Shown in pieces: positions 25,209-34,204 of a stretch of 59,503 nucleotides of DNA. Source of the DNA: Ruminococcus callidus (GTDB lineage: Bacteria > Bacillota > Clostridia > Oscillospirales > Ruminococcaceae); NCBI RefSeq assembly GCF_020709055.1, contig NZ_JAJFCK010000018.1:1-59503 (forward strand), in the 5' to 3' direction. The notes under the pieces are model-generated. The model did not search any database. It saw only the letters and a list, made by a program, of their open reading frames with translations, and was not told the origin of the DNA. Position 1 is the first letter of the stretch; every line of letters starts with the position of its first letter. The position numbers and the translations under genes are program-made.

Positions 25209-25469
25209 GAGCTTGTATTCATAGGAAATATATGCGGATTTTCGAGCAAATTTTTTTGCAGACAAGGCAAAAATTTGCAGGCATACTTTCGTATGGCAAG
25301 AATTTTTAGAACCTGTCTTCACAAGAAATATATGTGGATTTTCGAGCATAATTTTGTTGCAGACAAGGCAAAAATACGCAGGCGGGCTGTCGCCCGGCAA
25401 GTATTTTTCACGCAGTATGCAACAAAATTTGCCGAAAAGACACGTGTATACGCTTGTGAAGACAGGTTC
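25209..25469. repeat. Composite of family B repeats
   Basis: 25209-25305 is the left part of the 160-bp family B element, preceded by TTA. It is joined to a complete variant, 25309-25469, with different ends (GAACCTGTCTTCACAAG and CTTGTGAAGACAGGTTC) and a middle related to family B (GGATTTTCGAGCA, GCAGACAAGGCAAAAAT, CACGCAGTATGCAACAAAAT). The right part of the first element is missing. Confidence 0.7.
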
Positions 25470-25473
25470 TCAC

Positions 25474-26304
25474 TTATTTCCGCAGATCCCCGGCGTGGAT
25501 TTTTCCATCCCGAAACATTTGCATCATCTCATTGGTCAGGCTGGCGTCATCCGGCTGAAGCTCGATCTCCTCCCGCTTGACCCACGCCGCATATTTCAGT
25601 TCCGAAGCATCCATGCGAATCTCACCGCTGCCGTCTGCCTCGCAGTAGAATCCGGCGAGGATGTCGCTGGCAATGCCCCACGGCTGCGACCGGTAATAGC
25701 GGATGTTCCTGACCTGCACGCCGGTTTCCTCCAGCACCTCCCGTGCCACAGTTTCCTCCAGCGTTTCCCCGATCTCTGTGAATCCGGCGACCAGTGCGTT
25801 ATAAGAGATACCCGTGCGGTACTTGGTCAGCAGCAGCGAATCCCCACGAATCACGCCCACGATCACCGCCGGCATGATCTTCGGGTACACGTGGTTGTTG
25901 CAGGCATCGCACACCATGGCACGTGCCGCCAGCGAGTGGTGCATGGGCTTGCCGCATCTGCCGCAGAACCGGTTGTCCCGATACCAGTCTGCCAGATGCT
26001 TTCCCGTCATCACGCCGTAGCGCTGAAACTTGGGAAGCGACGCATCTCCACGGATCTCCCGTATCTCCCGATAGGTCAGCCCCGCCTGCTCCGGCAGCTC
26101 CTCCTGCGCCAGAAAATAGCGGCAGTTGTCAATGCGGAACAAATAACGCAGCGGACAGTCCGGAAGCTGTGCCACCGTGGGGAGAGCGCCCTTTCCGGTC
26201 AGAACCTGCTTGCCGCAAAAGGAGAGGACAATGCTGTCCGCATCCGGCTGTGCGTCTGCCTCATAGGCATTGTGAAACTGATGGGGAAAAATATCTTGTA
26301 TCAT
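25474..26304 (-). CDS. nudC: NAD+ diphosphatase (Nudix, zinc-ribbon)
   Basis: Hydrolyses NADH or NAD-capped RNA to mononucleotides. The 276-residue protein has an N-terminal NUDIX-like region, a zinc ribbon (FCGRCGKPMHHS, then MVCDACNNHVYP), and a Nudix box (GFTEIGETLEETVAREVLEE, continuing TG) with the catalytic Glu residues in place. The SQPWG motif typical of NudC follows (YYRSQPWGIASDILAGFY). The ATG at 26304 overlaps the stop of the LOG gene upstream by four bases (ATGA), so the two are co-translated. Confidence 0.92.
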   Translation of the reverse strand: MIQDIFPHQFHNAYEADAQPDADSIVLSFCGKQVLTGKGALPTVAQLPDCPLRYLFRIDNCRYFLAQEELPEQAGLTYREIREIRGDASLPKFQRYGVMTGKHLADWYRDNRFCGRCGKPMHHSLAARAMVCDACNNHVYPKIMPAVIVGVIRGDSLLLTKYRTGISYNALVAGFTEIGETLEETVAREVLEETGVQVRNIRYYRSQPWGIASDILAGFYCEADGSGEIRMDASELKYAAWVKREEIELQPDDASLTNEMMQMFRDGKIHAGDLRK

Positions 26305-26885
26305 TGTAAAACCTTCTTTTCCATGGATTCCTGTGCGCCTGCTGTCTGCCACGCATCCGTGAGAATGCTCTGAATCTCCGCCAGATTCTCCGCAAAAAAG
26401 ATGCCTTTCTGCCGTCTTTCCGAGGACAGACCGGTTTCGGTCATGTGGCGCAGCAGCGCTTTCAGGCTGTCGTAATAGCCGTTCCAATTATAGAGGATAC
26501 AGGGAGCGGAGAGCTGATTCAGGGATACCTTGGACATGATCTCCGAAATTTCCTCCAGTGTTCCCGTGCCGCCCGGGAACGCCAGAAATGCATCTCCAAG
26601 CTCGATCATCTTCGCTTTTCTCTGAGACATATCCGCTGTGACAATCAATTGCGTCAGACCATCGTACTGAAATTCCCGCTCCACGAAAAACTGCGGTTCC
26701 ACACCAATGACCTTTCCGCCGGCCTGCAGGGTGCTTTCTGCAATCTCGCCCATCAGACCCGTTCGGGAACCGCCATAAATCAGCGTGTTCCCGCTCGTCC
26801 CGATCCATGTGCCAAATGCTCTGACGGCATGCTTCAGCGAAATGTCATTTCCCCCGCAAGCTCCAAGATATACTGTGATATTCAT
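26301..26885 (-). CDS. LOG family (TIGR00730) nucleotide phosphoribohydrolase
   Basis: Protein of 194 residues, lysine decarboxylase-like fold, predicted to cleave nucleoside 5'-monophosphates to base and ribose 5-phosphate. Key motifs: TLIYGGSRTGLMGEIAE, and the FPGGTGTLEEISEIM signature with the catalytic Glu. AAAGGAAAA precedes the ATG at 26885; a frame extension to 26978 lies across the promoter. It is coupled to nudC, suggesting a shared nucleotide-salvage or clean-up role (inference). Confidence 0.9.
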   Translation of the reverse strand: MNITVYLGACGGNDISLKHAVRAFGTWIGTSGNTLIYGGSRTGLMGEIAESTLQAGGKVIGVEPQFFVEREFQYDGLTQLIVTADMSQRKAKMIELGDAFLAFPGGTGTLEEISEIMSKVSLNQLSAPCILYNWNGYYDSLKALLRHMTETGLSSERRQKGIFFAENLAEIQSILTDAWQTAGAQESMEKKVLQ

Positions 26886-26949
26886 TGTTTTTCCTTTCTG
26901 TAAATGGTTGCAGCTGCCAATCCACGTGCTCCTGCTATCGTTCTCTTCC

Positions 26950-26978
26950 AGTATACCACAAATTCCGCTGTTTTTCAA
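26950..26978 (-). promoter_or_regulatory. Promoter of the LOG-nudC operon
   Basis: Minus strand TTGAAA (26978-26973), 17 bases, TATACT (26955-26950). Confidence 0.6.
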
Positions 26979-27014
26979 CGTGCTTTTTCAAACCCCAAAC
27001 AGACAGAGAACGCC

Positions 27015-28358
27015 TCACAGAAACTGTTCCAGCAGCTGTTCCATTGCCGCAAACGCTTCCTGCGCCGGCGGAATTCCGCCATAGCGCAGAGCACTATAGG
27101 CATCTGTCACGCACGTCCACCGGGACAGCAACGCCGCCTGCTCCGGAAACGCCTGCAAATGCGCCAGCACCTCCGCCGGACTGTCCGAGGGCTTTGCCGT
27201 CTCCGCCGGCAGCTTCGCCAGAAGCAGCCCATACCCCAGCCGGTACTTCTCCCCGTCCGGTGCCATGCGGCTGTATCTGCGGTAGGCGTGCCGCCACTGC
27301 CGTCTGGAATTTCCCGGCGCCGGACGGGAGAACGCAGCCTCTCCCACCTGTAAATTTTCCACATAATCACAGTATGCGCCGTCGTCGGATTCCTCTACGG
27401 GATGGGCGTTCCAGTGCGCCAGAAACCAGCTGCGCAGATGATACCAAAAGCGCCGGACTGCCTGCCAGACCTCCCGCCGTTTCCAGACCAGCACCACAAC
27501 AATCGCCGCCCAGCACAGAATCCAGAAGAACGTAGAGAGCCACGTGCTCCACCAGGGCGCCGACTGCTGCGCCAGTTCGCCCGCTTCCTCCGCAACTTCC
27601 GAGGACTCCTCCGAAGTGCCGTCGCCGGAAAAACAGTTGAGAAACCACCGCAATGCCGCCCAGAGCACTGTCAAAATTTTCGTAAAGAGCCAGCGCACGC
27701 CGTGGGCAGCCGGTTTGCTGCACAGGAGCAGGAGTCCCCCGATGCCAAATAAAACACCCATGAGCAGCCGGTTTCGGCGCTGCACCTCCCGTGGCAGCTC
27801 CCACTCCTCTCCATCTCTGCCGTGCAGAACACGCCGGAGCGCCTCCTGATTGTGTGCTGCCGCAAAGACCGCACTCTGTCCCGCCAGAAGCAGCACATAC
27901 GGCAAACCGGAGGCATCGGGACAGTGCAGGCGGAGCAGCAGTCCGGCAGCCACCTCCCACGTGCAAACGCCGGCAAAGACATAGGGATGCGCCAGCGTTT
28001 CCGGCGGGAGAAAGAGCAGACGAGTGCCGCCAAAGAATGCGCCGGCAGCAGCAGCGCCCAGCAGGATCCGAAAGAAAACCGTATCCAGCGGCGCCAGAAA
28101 TGCAGCGCCAACACCCGCCAGTGCAGAAAGCGTCCACAGCGCACTGTTCACCCATCTGGGATGGCGGTAGTAGGTGCGGCGCACCAGCAGAATCCCGCCC
28201 AGTCCCAGCCAGAGCAGCAGTGCCAGAAGTCCCGCCATGCCCCACGCAGACAGACCGACAGGTTTGCCGTCCCACACGCAGAGCAGCGCCGTCAGAGGAT
28301 AGGCGCACGCCGTCAGCGATGCGATCAATGCCAGATGCAGGGCTGTTCGTCCGTTCAT
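27015..28358 (-). CDS. Multi-pass membrane protein with DUF4129-like C-terminus
   Basis: Protein of 447 residues. The N-terminal 180 residues form about six membrane helices (LALIASLTACAYPLTALLCV and GMAGLLALLLWLGLGGILLV are the first two). Two further membrane segments lie near 200-235 and 285-310, separated by an acidic Glu/Ser loop. The C-terminal 130 residues are cytosolic, resembling DUF4129 (RRQWRHAYRRYSRM). It completes a MoxR-DUF58-membrane protein operon; the transglutaminase usually found in this cluster is absent. The ATG at 28358 overlaps the DUF58 stop by four bases and is preceded by GGAGGGAGG. Confidence 0.75.
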   Translation of the reverse strand: MNGRTALHLALIASLTACAYPLTALLCVWDGKPVGLSAWGMAGLLALLLWLGLGGILLVRRTYYRHPRWVNSALWTLSALAGVGAAFLAPLDTVFFRILLGAAAAGAFFGGTRLLFLPPETLAHPYVFAGVCTWEVAAGLLLRLHCPDASGLPYVLLLAGQSAVFAAAHNQEALRRVLHGRDGEEWELPREVQRRNRLLMGVLFGIGGLLLLCSKPAAHGVRWLFTKILTVLWAALRWFLNCFSGDGTSEESSEVAEEAGELAQQSAPWWSTWLSTFFWILCWAAIVVVLVWKRREVWQAVRRFWYHLRSWFLAHWNAHPVEESDDGAYCDYVENLQVGEAAFSRPAPGNSRRQWRHAYRRYSRMAPDGEKYRLGYGLLLAKLPAETAKPSDSPAEVLAHLQAFPEQAALLSRWTCVTDAYSALRYGGIPPAQEAFAAMEQLLEQFL

Positions 28359-29476
28359 GCGTTCGTTCCTCCCTCCGAAAATTCCGGCACCAGACAGTCC
28401 GCACAGTGCGCCAGATCTCTGGCGTTCCCCGTGACTGCCACAGCGCCGTGCGTCCGCTGTTTCCATGCGGCAACAGACGCATCGCTATACGGCGTGACCA
28501 GAAGCAGCTGCTCCCCCCAGCCGGACGGTGCGCCCTGTGCCAGTAGCTTCGGCATGGACAGCAGCGATTCCAGCCGGAGCTGTGCCAGAAGCGCCATGCT
28601 CTGCCGGTACATGGATGCGCCGGTGCCGTACTGGGTGCGGATTCCGCTACCGTTTTCCCCCGATTCGCCGATACAGAGCCGGACAGACCGCCCCTGCTGC
28701 AGCGCCTCCCAAAGACACTGGGCGCACACACGGATGGTGTGCTCCTGCAATGGCGCATCCTGTGTCATTCTGCCGGCATCCGCCGGATGGGTTTCCAGAC
28801 ACAGCAGAATGGTCATGGTTTTCTGTGCCGTCGGCTCCTGCTTGCGCACCAGAAGCGTTCCGGCGTGTGCCGACGCCTTCCAATGTATCTGGTTCCATGC
28901 ATCCCCCGCCGCATAGGGACGGATGCCCGCCGTCAGAAACGGATCGGAGAAAATGCTCTGCGCCACGGGACGCTCTCCCATTCCCGTGCGGAAGCACTTG
29001 GGCAGCAGCAGTCCGGCGCTGCAAAACCGCCTGGGAAACACCGTCAGCGTTCCGCCCAATTCCTCCGCCGGAAGGGAGAGCCGCACCGCTCCCAGCAAGT
29101 CCGCTGTCACCAGCACCACATGCTCCACCGCATATACGCCACGCTTTTCACAGGTCACCTGCCAGACACGGCTGACCCTGGCGTGGCCACGCACCGAGAA
29201 AAATCCCGTGACAAATCGGGTGGAACCGCTTACCGTGCTGTGGGACTCCGGAAAGTCCAGCCACGGCGACAGGGTCAGCTCCGCCTTCATCCACGGAATG
29301 GGCAGCGCCTTGTCGTTGGTCACGGTTTCGGTAAAGGAAACCTTTTCGTCCTCTGTGGCGTGGGCATCGGAGAACTGGCAGCGGTAGGACAGCCCACGAA
29401 GCCCATATTTCTGATACAGTCCGATCTCGGCAAAGAGCACCAGCAGGATCAGACCGATTCCCACTAACAGTTCCAT
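28355..29476 (-). CDS. DUF58 domain protein
   Basis: Protein of 373 residues with one N-terminal membrane helix (MELLVGIGLILLVLFAEIGL), a beta-rich region, and the DUF58 core in PYAAGDAWNQIHWKASAHAG near residue 215. The C-terminal von Willebrand-like part is less clear. DUF58 proteins pair with MoxR ATPases as presumed targets of remodelling. The ATG at 29476 lies 13 bases inside the end of the MoxR gene, behind AAAGGAAA, so it is translationally coupled. Confidence 0.88.
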   Translation of the reverse strand: MELLVGIGLILLVLFAEIGLYQKYGLRGLSYRCQFSDAHATEDEKVSFTETVTNDKALPIPWMKAELTLSPWLDFPESHSTVSGSTRFVTGFFSVRGHARVSRVWQVTCEKRGVYAVEHVVLVTADLLGAVRLSLPAEELGGTLTVFPRRFCSAGLLLPKCFRTGMGERPVAQSIFSDPFLTAGIRPYAAGDAWNQIHWKASAHAGTLLVRKQEPTAQKTMTILLCLETHPADAGRMTQDAPLQEHTIRVCAQCLWEALQQGRSVRLCIGESGENGSGIRTQYGTGASMYRQSMALLAQLRLESLLSMPKLLAQGAPSGWGEQLLLVTPYSDASVAAWKQRTHGAVAVTGNARDLAHCADCLVPEFSEGGTNA

Positions 29477-30411
29477 GCGGTTTCCTTTGGCACCGGCACC
29501 TGTTCCAGCAGCTCCTGCACCACCTGACGGCATACGGCGCTTTGCTCCGTCCAGACGTTCCCCTGCACCTGCATCCGGTGCGCCATGCTGTCCGCTGCCA
29601 GATGCTTGATGTCGTCGGGGATGACATAGCTGCGCCCCTGCATGGCTGCAAACGCCTTGGAAACCCGCAGCAAGTCCAGCATGCCACGGGTGCTCAGTCC
29701 CAGCTGCACCTGCGGATGCTGACGGGATGCCTGCGTCAGATCCGCCAGATATTCCTGCACCGCACGGGAAACCGCCACCTGTTCCAGTTCCCTGCGTGCT
29801 GCCACGATCTGCTGCGCCGAGATCACCGGCACAGGCACTGGCATGGTCATGGGACGGGACAGCAGCGCCAGCTCCTGCTCCCGCTCCGGATAACCGAGGG
29901 AGAGACACAGCAGAAAGCGATCCAGCTGCGCCTCCGGCAGCGGAAACGTCCCTTCCATCTCCACCGGGTTCTGGGTGGCAATGACAAAAAACAGCGCATC
30001 CAGGGGGTGCGTGGTGCCGTCCACGGTAACCTGATGCTCCTCCATGCACTCCAGCAGTGCGGACTGGGTGCGTGGTGTGGCACGGTTGATCTCGTCCGCC
30101 AGCAAAATCTGGGTGAACACAGCACCCTCCCGAAAGACAAAGCGCTTCTCCGCCGGATCAAAAATGCTGACTCCCACCAGATCGGACGGCATCAGATCCA
30201 GCGTAAACTGGATGCGCCGGAATGTCGCCTCCATGGACTGCGCCAGTGTCCGTGCCAGCGTGGTCTTTCCCGTTCCGGGAATGTCGTTAAGAAGCACGTG
30301 CCCGCCGCAGAGCAGCGCTGCAAGCAGCTTGTCCACCACATCCTCCTTGCCCAGAATCACCTGCGAAATGCTGTTTCGCAGCGCCTGTGTTACTTCCTGT
30401 ATTTTTGACAT
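29464..30411 (-). CDS. MoxR family AAA+ ATPase
   Basis: Chaperone-like ATPase of 315 residues. Walker A GTGKTTLARTLAQ, Walker B LLADEINRATPRTQSALLEC, sensor region FFVIATQNPVEMEGTFPLPE, and a C-terminal lid with STRGMLDLLRVSKAFA and YVIPDDIKHLA. It is the first gene of the MoxR-DUF58-DUF4129 operon and probably remodels or activates the membrane partners. GAAAGGAA fixes the ATG at 30411; a longer frame to 30492 crosses the promoter. Confidence 0.93.
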   Translation of the reverse strand: MSKIQEVTQALRNSISQVILGKEDVVDKLLAALLCGGHVLLNDIPGTGKTTLARTLAQSMEATFRRIQFTLDLMPSDLVGVSIFDPAEKRFVFREGAVFTQILLADEINRATPRTQSALLECMEEHQVTVDGTTHPLDALFFVIATQNPVEMEGTFPLPEAQLDRFLLCLSLGYPEREQELALLSRPMTMPVPVPVISAQQIVAARRELEQVAVSRAVQEYLADLTQASRQHPQVQLGLSTRGMLDLLRVSKAFAAMQGRSYVIPDDIKHLAADSMAHRMQVQGNVWTEQSAVCRQVVQELLEQVPVPKETAWNC

Positions 30412-30456
30412 TGTGTGATATTCCTTTCTCACAGTATTCGTTTGTTTCCATATGAT

Positions 30457-30485
30457 ATCATACCACATCTGCCCCGTCCTGTCCA
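30457..30485 (-). promoter_or_regulatory. Promoter of the MoxR operon
   Basis: Minus strand TGGACA (30485-30480), 17 bases, TATGAT (30462-30457). Confidence 0.5.
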
Positions 30486-30494
30486 GACGCAAAA

Positions 30495-30530
30495 CAGGCG
30501 GACAGAAAATTTTCCGTCCGCCTGCGCTAA
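30495..30530 (-). terminator. Terminator of the ABC transporter operon
   Basis: CAGGCGGACAGAAAA pairs with TTTTCCGTCCGCCTG; on the minus strand it is followed by TTTTGC. Confidence 0.7.
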
Positions 30531-30550
30531 AAATTCATTTCCTGATTACA

Positions 30551-32317
30551 TTACGCTTCCGCAGCCTCGGCCTCGGCATCTGCAAACTGGCTCTGGTACA
30601 GCTTTGCATAGAAGCCCTGCTGTGCCATCAGCGTTTCGTGCGTGCCCTGCTCCATGATATCGCCGTGATTCATCACCAGAATCCAGTCCGCACTCTTAAT
30701 GGTAGAAAGCCGGTGGGCGATGATAAAGCTGCTCTTTCCAGCCATCAGCTTTTCGAATGCCTTCTGAATGCGCTGTTCTGTGCGCAGGTCGATGCTGCTG
30801 GTCGCTTCATCCAGAATCAGGAACGGCGGGTCTGTCAGCATGATACGGGCGATACAGAGCAGCTGCTTCTGTCCCTGTGAGAGTCCGCTGCCGTCCTCGG
30901 TGAGCACGGTGTCGTACCCCTTGGGCAAACGGCGGATAAAGCCATCGGCATAGGCAGCCTTGGCAGCCGCTTCGATCTCCTCCCGTGTGGCATCAGGTCG
31001 GCTATAGGCGATGTTCTCCGCAACCGTACCGGTGAAGAGCCACGTTTCCTGTAGCACCATGCCGTAGCAGGCACGCAGGCTGTCCCGTGTCACCTTACTG
31101 ATGTTCTGCCCTGTGACGGAGATCGTGCCGCCGTCCACATCGTAGAACCGCAGCAGCAGATTGATAAGCGTCGTCTTTCCGCAGCCGGTGGGGCCGACAA
31201 TGGCAATCTTCTGCCCGTTGCGCACCTTGAGGTTGAAGTCCGTAATCAGCGGACGGGAGGGCACATAGGAGAACTTCACGTGGGACAGTTCCATGGTGCC
31301 GTCGCAGTTTTGCAGCATCGGCAGATGGCTGTCGTCCGATTCCACCGGTTCGTCGATGGCATCGAATACACGCTTGGCAGATGCCACGGCATTTTGCAGT
31401 TCCGCCACAACGCCGCTGATCTCATTGAACGGTTTGGTATACTGATTGGCAAAGGTGAGGAAGCTTGCCAGCTGACCGACGGTGATGGTGCCGATGAGGG
31501 GCACATTTCCCGTTGCCGCCAGTGCGCCGCAGATGCCGACTGCCGCATAGATCAGGGCGTTGACGAATCGGGTGCTGGGGTTGGCGAGCGAACCAAAGAA
31601 TGTTGCTCTGGCACCGGTGCGCTGCAATTCCAGATTGTATTCGTTGAAGCGCTTCTCCGCCCGTGCCTCATAGTTGAACGCTTTCACAACCTTCTGCGAA
31701 CCGATCATCTCCTCGGTGAGTCCGCCCAGCGCACCACGTGCCTCAGAGGATTTCAGGTAAGAGGAACGGGACATCTGCGTCAGCTTCGCAGCCACCAGCA
31801 GCGAGAGCGGTGTCAGAATCACCACCAGAATGGTGATGGGGATGTTGATGGTCAGCATGAACACCAGCGTTCCCAGAATAGTGAAGATTCCCGTGATAAA
31901 CTGGGTGAACGCCTGTAAAAAGCCGTCCGAGATGATCTCCATGTCGGACACGGCACGGCCAATCAGGTCGCCCCGTGTCTGTCGATCCAGATAACTTAGG
32001 GGGACGTGCTGCAAATGGGTGAAGAGATCGCAGCGCAGCTCCCGAATGGTATTGGCGGCAAGGCGGTTGGTGCAAAGCGCCATCAGCCACTGGAACAGGG
32101 CGCTGACGGCAATGGTTGCCGCCAGAACGATGGCAACCTTTCCGAGGGCGGGGAAATCTACCTTGTGCGTCCCCGCCACGCAGTCCACTGCCTTACCGAT
32201 GAGCACCGGCACAAACAGGGAGAGCCCCGTTCCGATGAGGGCAAAGAACAGCATTCCCACCACTTCTTTCCGGCAGGACTTTGCATAGGATAGAATACGC
32301 CGAATGACAGAAAACAT
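30551..32317 (-). CDS. ABC exporter, fused permease and ATPase (second half-transporter)
   Basis: Half-transporter of 588 residues. Residues 1-310 are an ABC type-1 membrane domain with six helices (FALIGTGLSLFVPVLIGKAV is the first). The ATPase domain has Walker A GPTGCGKTTLINLLLRFY, signature LSQGQKQLLCIARIML (Gln replaces the usual second Gly), Walker B FLILDEATSSID and switch His in IIAHRLSTI. With the gene at 32333 it forms a heterodimeric multidrug or lipid-type exporter. AAGGAGG precedes the ATG. Substrate is unknown. Confidence 0.92.
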   Translation of the reverse strand: MFSVIRRILSYAKSCRKEVVGMLFFALIGTGLSLFVPVLIGKAVDCVAGTHKVDFPALGKVAIVLAATIAVSALFQWLMALCTNRLAANTIRELRCDLFTHLQHVPLSYLDRQTRGDLIGRAVSDMEIISDGFLQAFTQFITGIFTILGTLVFMLTINIPITILVVILTPLSLLVAAKLTQMSRSSYLKSSEARGALGGLTEEMIGSQKVVKAFNYEARAEKRFNEYNLELQRTGARATFFGSLANPSTRFVNALIYAAVGICGALAATGNVPLIGTITVGQLASFLTFANQYTKPFNEISGVVAELQNAVASAKRVFDAIDEPVESDDSHLPMLQNCDGTMELSHVKFSYVPSRPLITDFNLKVRNGQKIAIVGPTGCGKTTLINLLLRFYDVDGGTISVTGQNISKVTRDSLRACYGMVLQETWLFTGTVAENIAYSRPDATREEIEAAAKAAYADGFIRRLPKGYDTVLTEDGSGLSQGQKQLLCIARIMLTDPPFLILDEATSSIDLRTEQRIQKAFEKLMAGKSSFIIAHRLSTIKSADWILVMNHGDIMEQGTHETLMAQQGFYAKLYQSQFADAEAEAAEA

Positions 32318-32332
32318 ATGCCTCTTCCCTCC

Positions 32333-34045
32333 TTACTGCATCTGGGTGCGGTAGATATCCGCATACACCGGACAGTGTTCCAACAGCTGGTCATGAGTGC
32401 CATAGCCCACGCAGGTGCCGTCGTCCATGACCAGAATGTGATCTGCATGCTGAATGGAAGTGGCACGCTGAGACACAATGATCTTGGTGACGTTTTGCAT
32501 CTTCGTCTGAAGCGCACGGCGCAGCGCCAGATCTGTGGCATAGTCCAGTGCGCTCATGCTGTCGTCCAGAATCAGCACAGAAGGCTTGCCGGTGATGGCA
32601 CGGGCAATGGTCAGGCGCTGTTTTTGTCCGCCGGACAGGCTTCTGCCGCCCTGCGCCACCGGTGTCTGCAAGCCGTTTTCCGTCTGGCTGACGAACTCCC
32701 ACGCCTGTGCAATCTGACACGCCTCGATCATCTGGTTCTCATCGGCGTCAGCGTTGCCCCAGCGAAGGTTGTCCGCAATGGTGCCGCTGACCAGCGAGGC
32801 TTTCTGCGGTACGACGCCAATCAGGTCACGGAGAGAGTCCAGCTTGTACTTCCGCACGTCCTCGCCGTACAGCTGCACGCTGCCCTCGGTGACGTCATAG
32901 AAGCGGGGAATCAGATTAATAATGGTACTCTTGCCGCTGCCGGTACCGCCGATGATGCCCAGCGTTTCACCGGCATTCAGAGAAAAGCTGATGTCGTGCA
33001 GTGCCGGTTCGCCGCCGTCCGGATAGGCAAAGGTGACGTGGTCGAAAGTCAGCACCGGAACCTGTTCCTTTTCGGTTGCGGTCAGGCTGCCGCTTCGGAT
33101 ATCCGGCTCCTCCGCCAGAACATCCGAGATACGCTTGGCAGATGCCGCCGCCTTATTAAAAGAAACGAGCAATTCCGCCATTCGCACCATGGAGAGTGCG
33201 ATCTGCGTCATATAGTTGACGAAGGCGGTCAGTTCGCCCTGCGTCAGGTGTCCTGTATCCACACGAATGCCGCCAAACCAGAGCACAGCGACGATTCCCA
33301 TGTTCATGATAAAGAACGAGGCTGGGTTGAGAACAGAGCCCACCCGTCCCACGATGATGGAGCGGCGGGCAAAGACATCGCAGTCCTCCCGATAGGAGCC
33401 GATCTCCTCCTGCTGTCTGGAAAACGCACGAATGACACGCACGCCGTCCAGATTCTCCCGTGTGTGGCGGGCGATGTTGTCCAGCTTGCTCTGGTTCTTT
33501 CCGTACTGGGGAATCGTCCAGCTTGTCACGGAATAGAGCAGAATCCCGATCACCGGAATGGCGATGAGGAAAATGACGGACAGCTTCAGATCAATGCGCA
33601 TTGCCATGATTGCCGCACCGATGATCAGGAACGGGCAGCGTGTGGCAAGGCGGATCATCATGTTCAGACCGGACTGCACCGTGTTGGTGTCGCTGGTGAT
33701 TCGGGTAATCAAAGACGCCGTTCCAAGCCGGTCAATCTCGCTGTGGGAGAGCGTGTTCACGTGATGATACAGCTCCCGCCGCAGCGCCGTGCCAAATCCG
33801 TAGGCGCACTTTGCGGCAAAGTACTGGCAGATCACCGCAAAGCACAAGCCGCACGCCGCCAGAATCAGCATCACGCCGCCCATCTTCCAGATGTAGCCCG
33901 CATCCCGATTGGCAATACCAACGTCAATGATTTTGGCAGTGACCAGCGGAACGATCAGTTCGAAGATGGCTTCCAGCAGCTTGAACACCGGCCCCAGAAT
34001 GCACTCCTTCCAGTATCCCTTCATATAGGGGATCAACCGTTTCAT
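32333..34045 (-). CDS. ABC exporter, fused permease and ATPase (first half-transporter)
   Basis: Half-transporter of 570 residues beginning KRLIPYMKGYWKECILGPVF, with a type-1 membrane domain and an ATPase domain: Walker A GGTGSGKSTIINLIPRFYD, canonical signature LSGGQKQRLTIARAI, then VLILDDSMSALDYATD. The Walker B Glu is replaced by Asp (LDDSMS) and the switch residue is Gln in IVSQRATSIQ, so this is the degenerate-site partner typical of heterodimeric exporters. AAAAGGAG supports ATG 34045. The second half-transporter follows after 15 bases. Confidence 0.92.
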   Translation of the reverse strand: MKRLIPYMKGYWKECILGPVFKLLEAIFELIVPLVTAKIIDVGIANRDAGYIWKMGGVMLILAACGLCFAVICQYFAAKCAYGFGTALRRELYHHVNTLSHSEIDRLGTASLITRITSDTNTVQSGLNMMIRLATRCPFLIIGAAIMAMRIDLKLSVIFLIAIPVIGILLYSVTSWTIPQYGKNQSKLDNIARHTRENLDGVRVIRAFSRQQEEIGSYREDCDVFARRSIIVGRVGSVLNPASFFIMNMGIVAVLWFGGIRVDTGHLTQGELTAFVNYMTQIALSMVRMAELLVSFNKAAASAKRISDVLAEEPDIRSGSLTATEKEQVPVLTFDHVTFAYPDGGEPALHDISFSLNAGETLGIIGGTGSGKSTIINLIPRFYDVTEGSVQLYGEDVRKYKLDSLRDLIGVVPQKASLVSGTIADNLRWGNADADENQMIEACQIAQAWEFVSQTENGLQTPVAQGGRSLSGGQKQRLTIARAITGKPSVLILDDSMSALDYATDLALRRALQTKMQNVTKIIVSQRATSIQHADHILVMDDGTCVGYGTHDQLLEHCPVYADIYRTQMQ

Positions 34046-34121
34046 ACAAACACTCCTTTTGGGACAGCACTGCATAAAAATTGCGGACAACGTCTGGTGC
34101 TGTCTTTTGTTTTGTCTTTTT

Positions 34122-34150
34122 ATTATATCTCACTTTCCGGAAATTTGCAA
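34122..34150 (-). promoter_or_regulatory. Promoter of the ABC exporter operon
   Basis: Minus strand TTGCAA (34150-34145), 17 bases, TATAAT (34127-34122). Confidence 0.7.
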
Positions 34151-34204
34151 GGGATGCGTATAAATATTTACCGGCGGAGCAGAATAAGGGCGGAGGTGGT
34201 TTGT

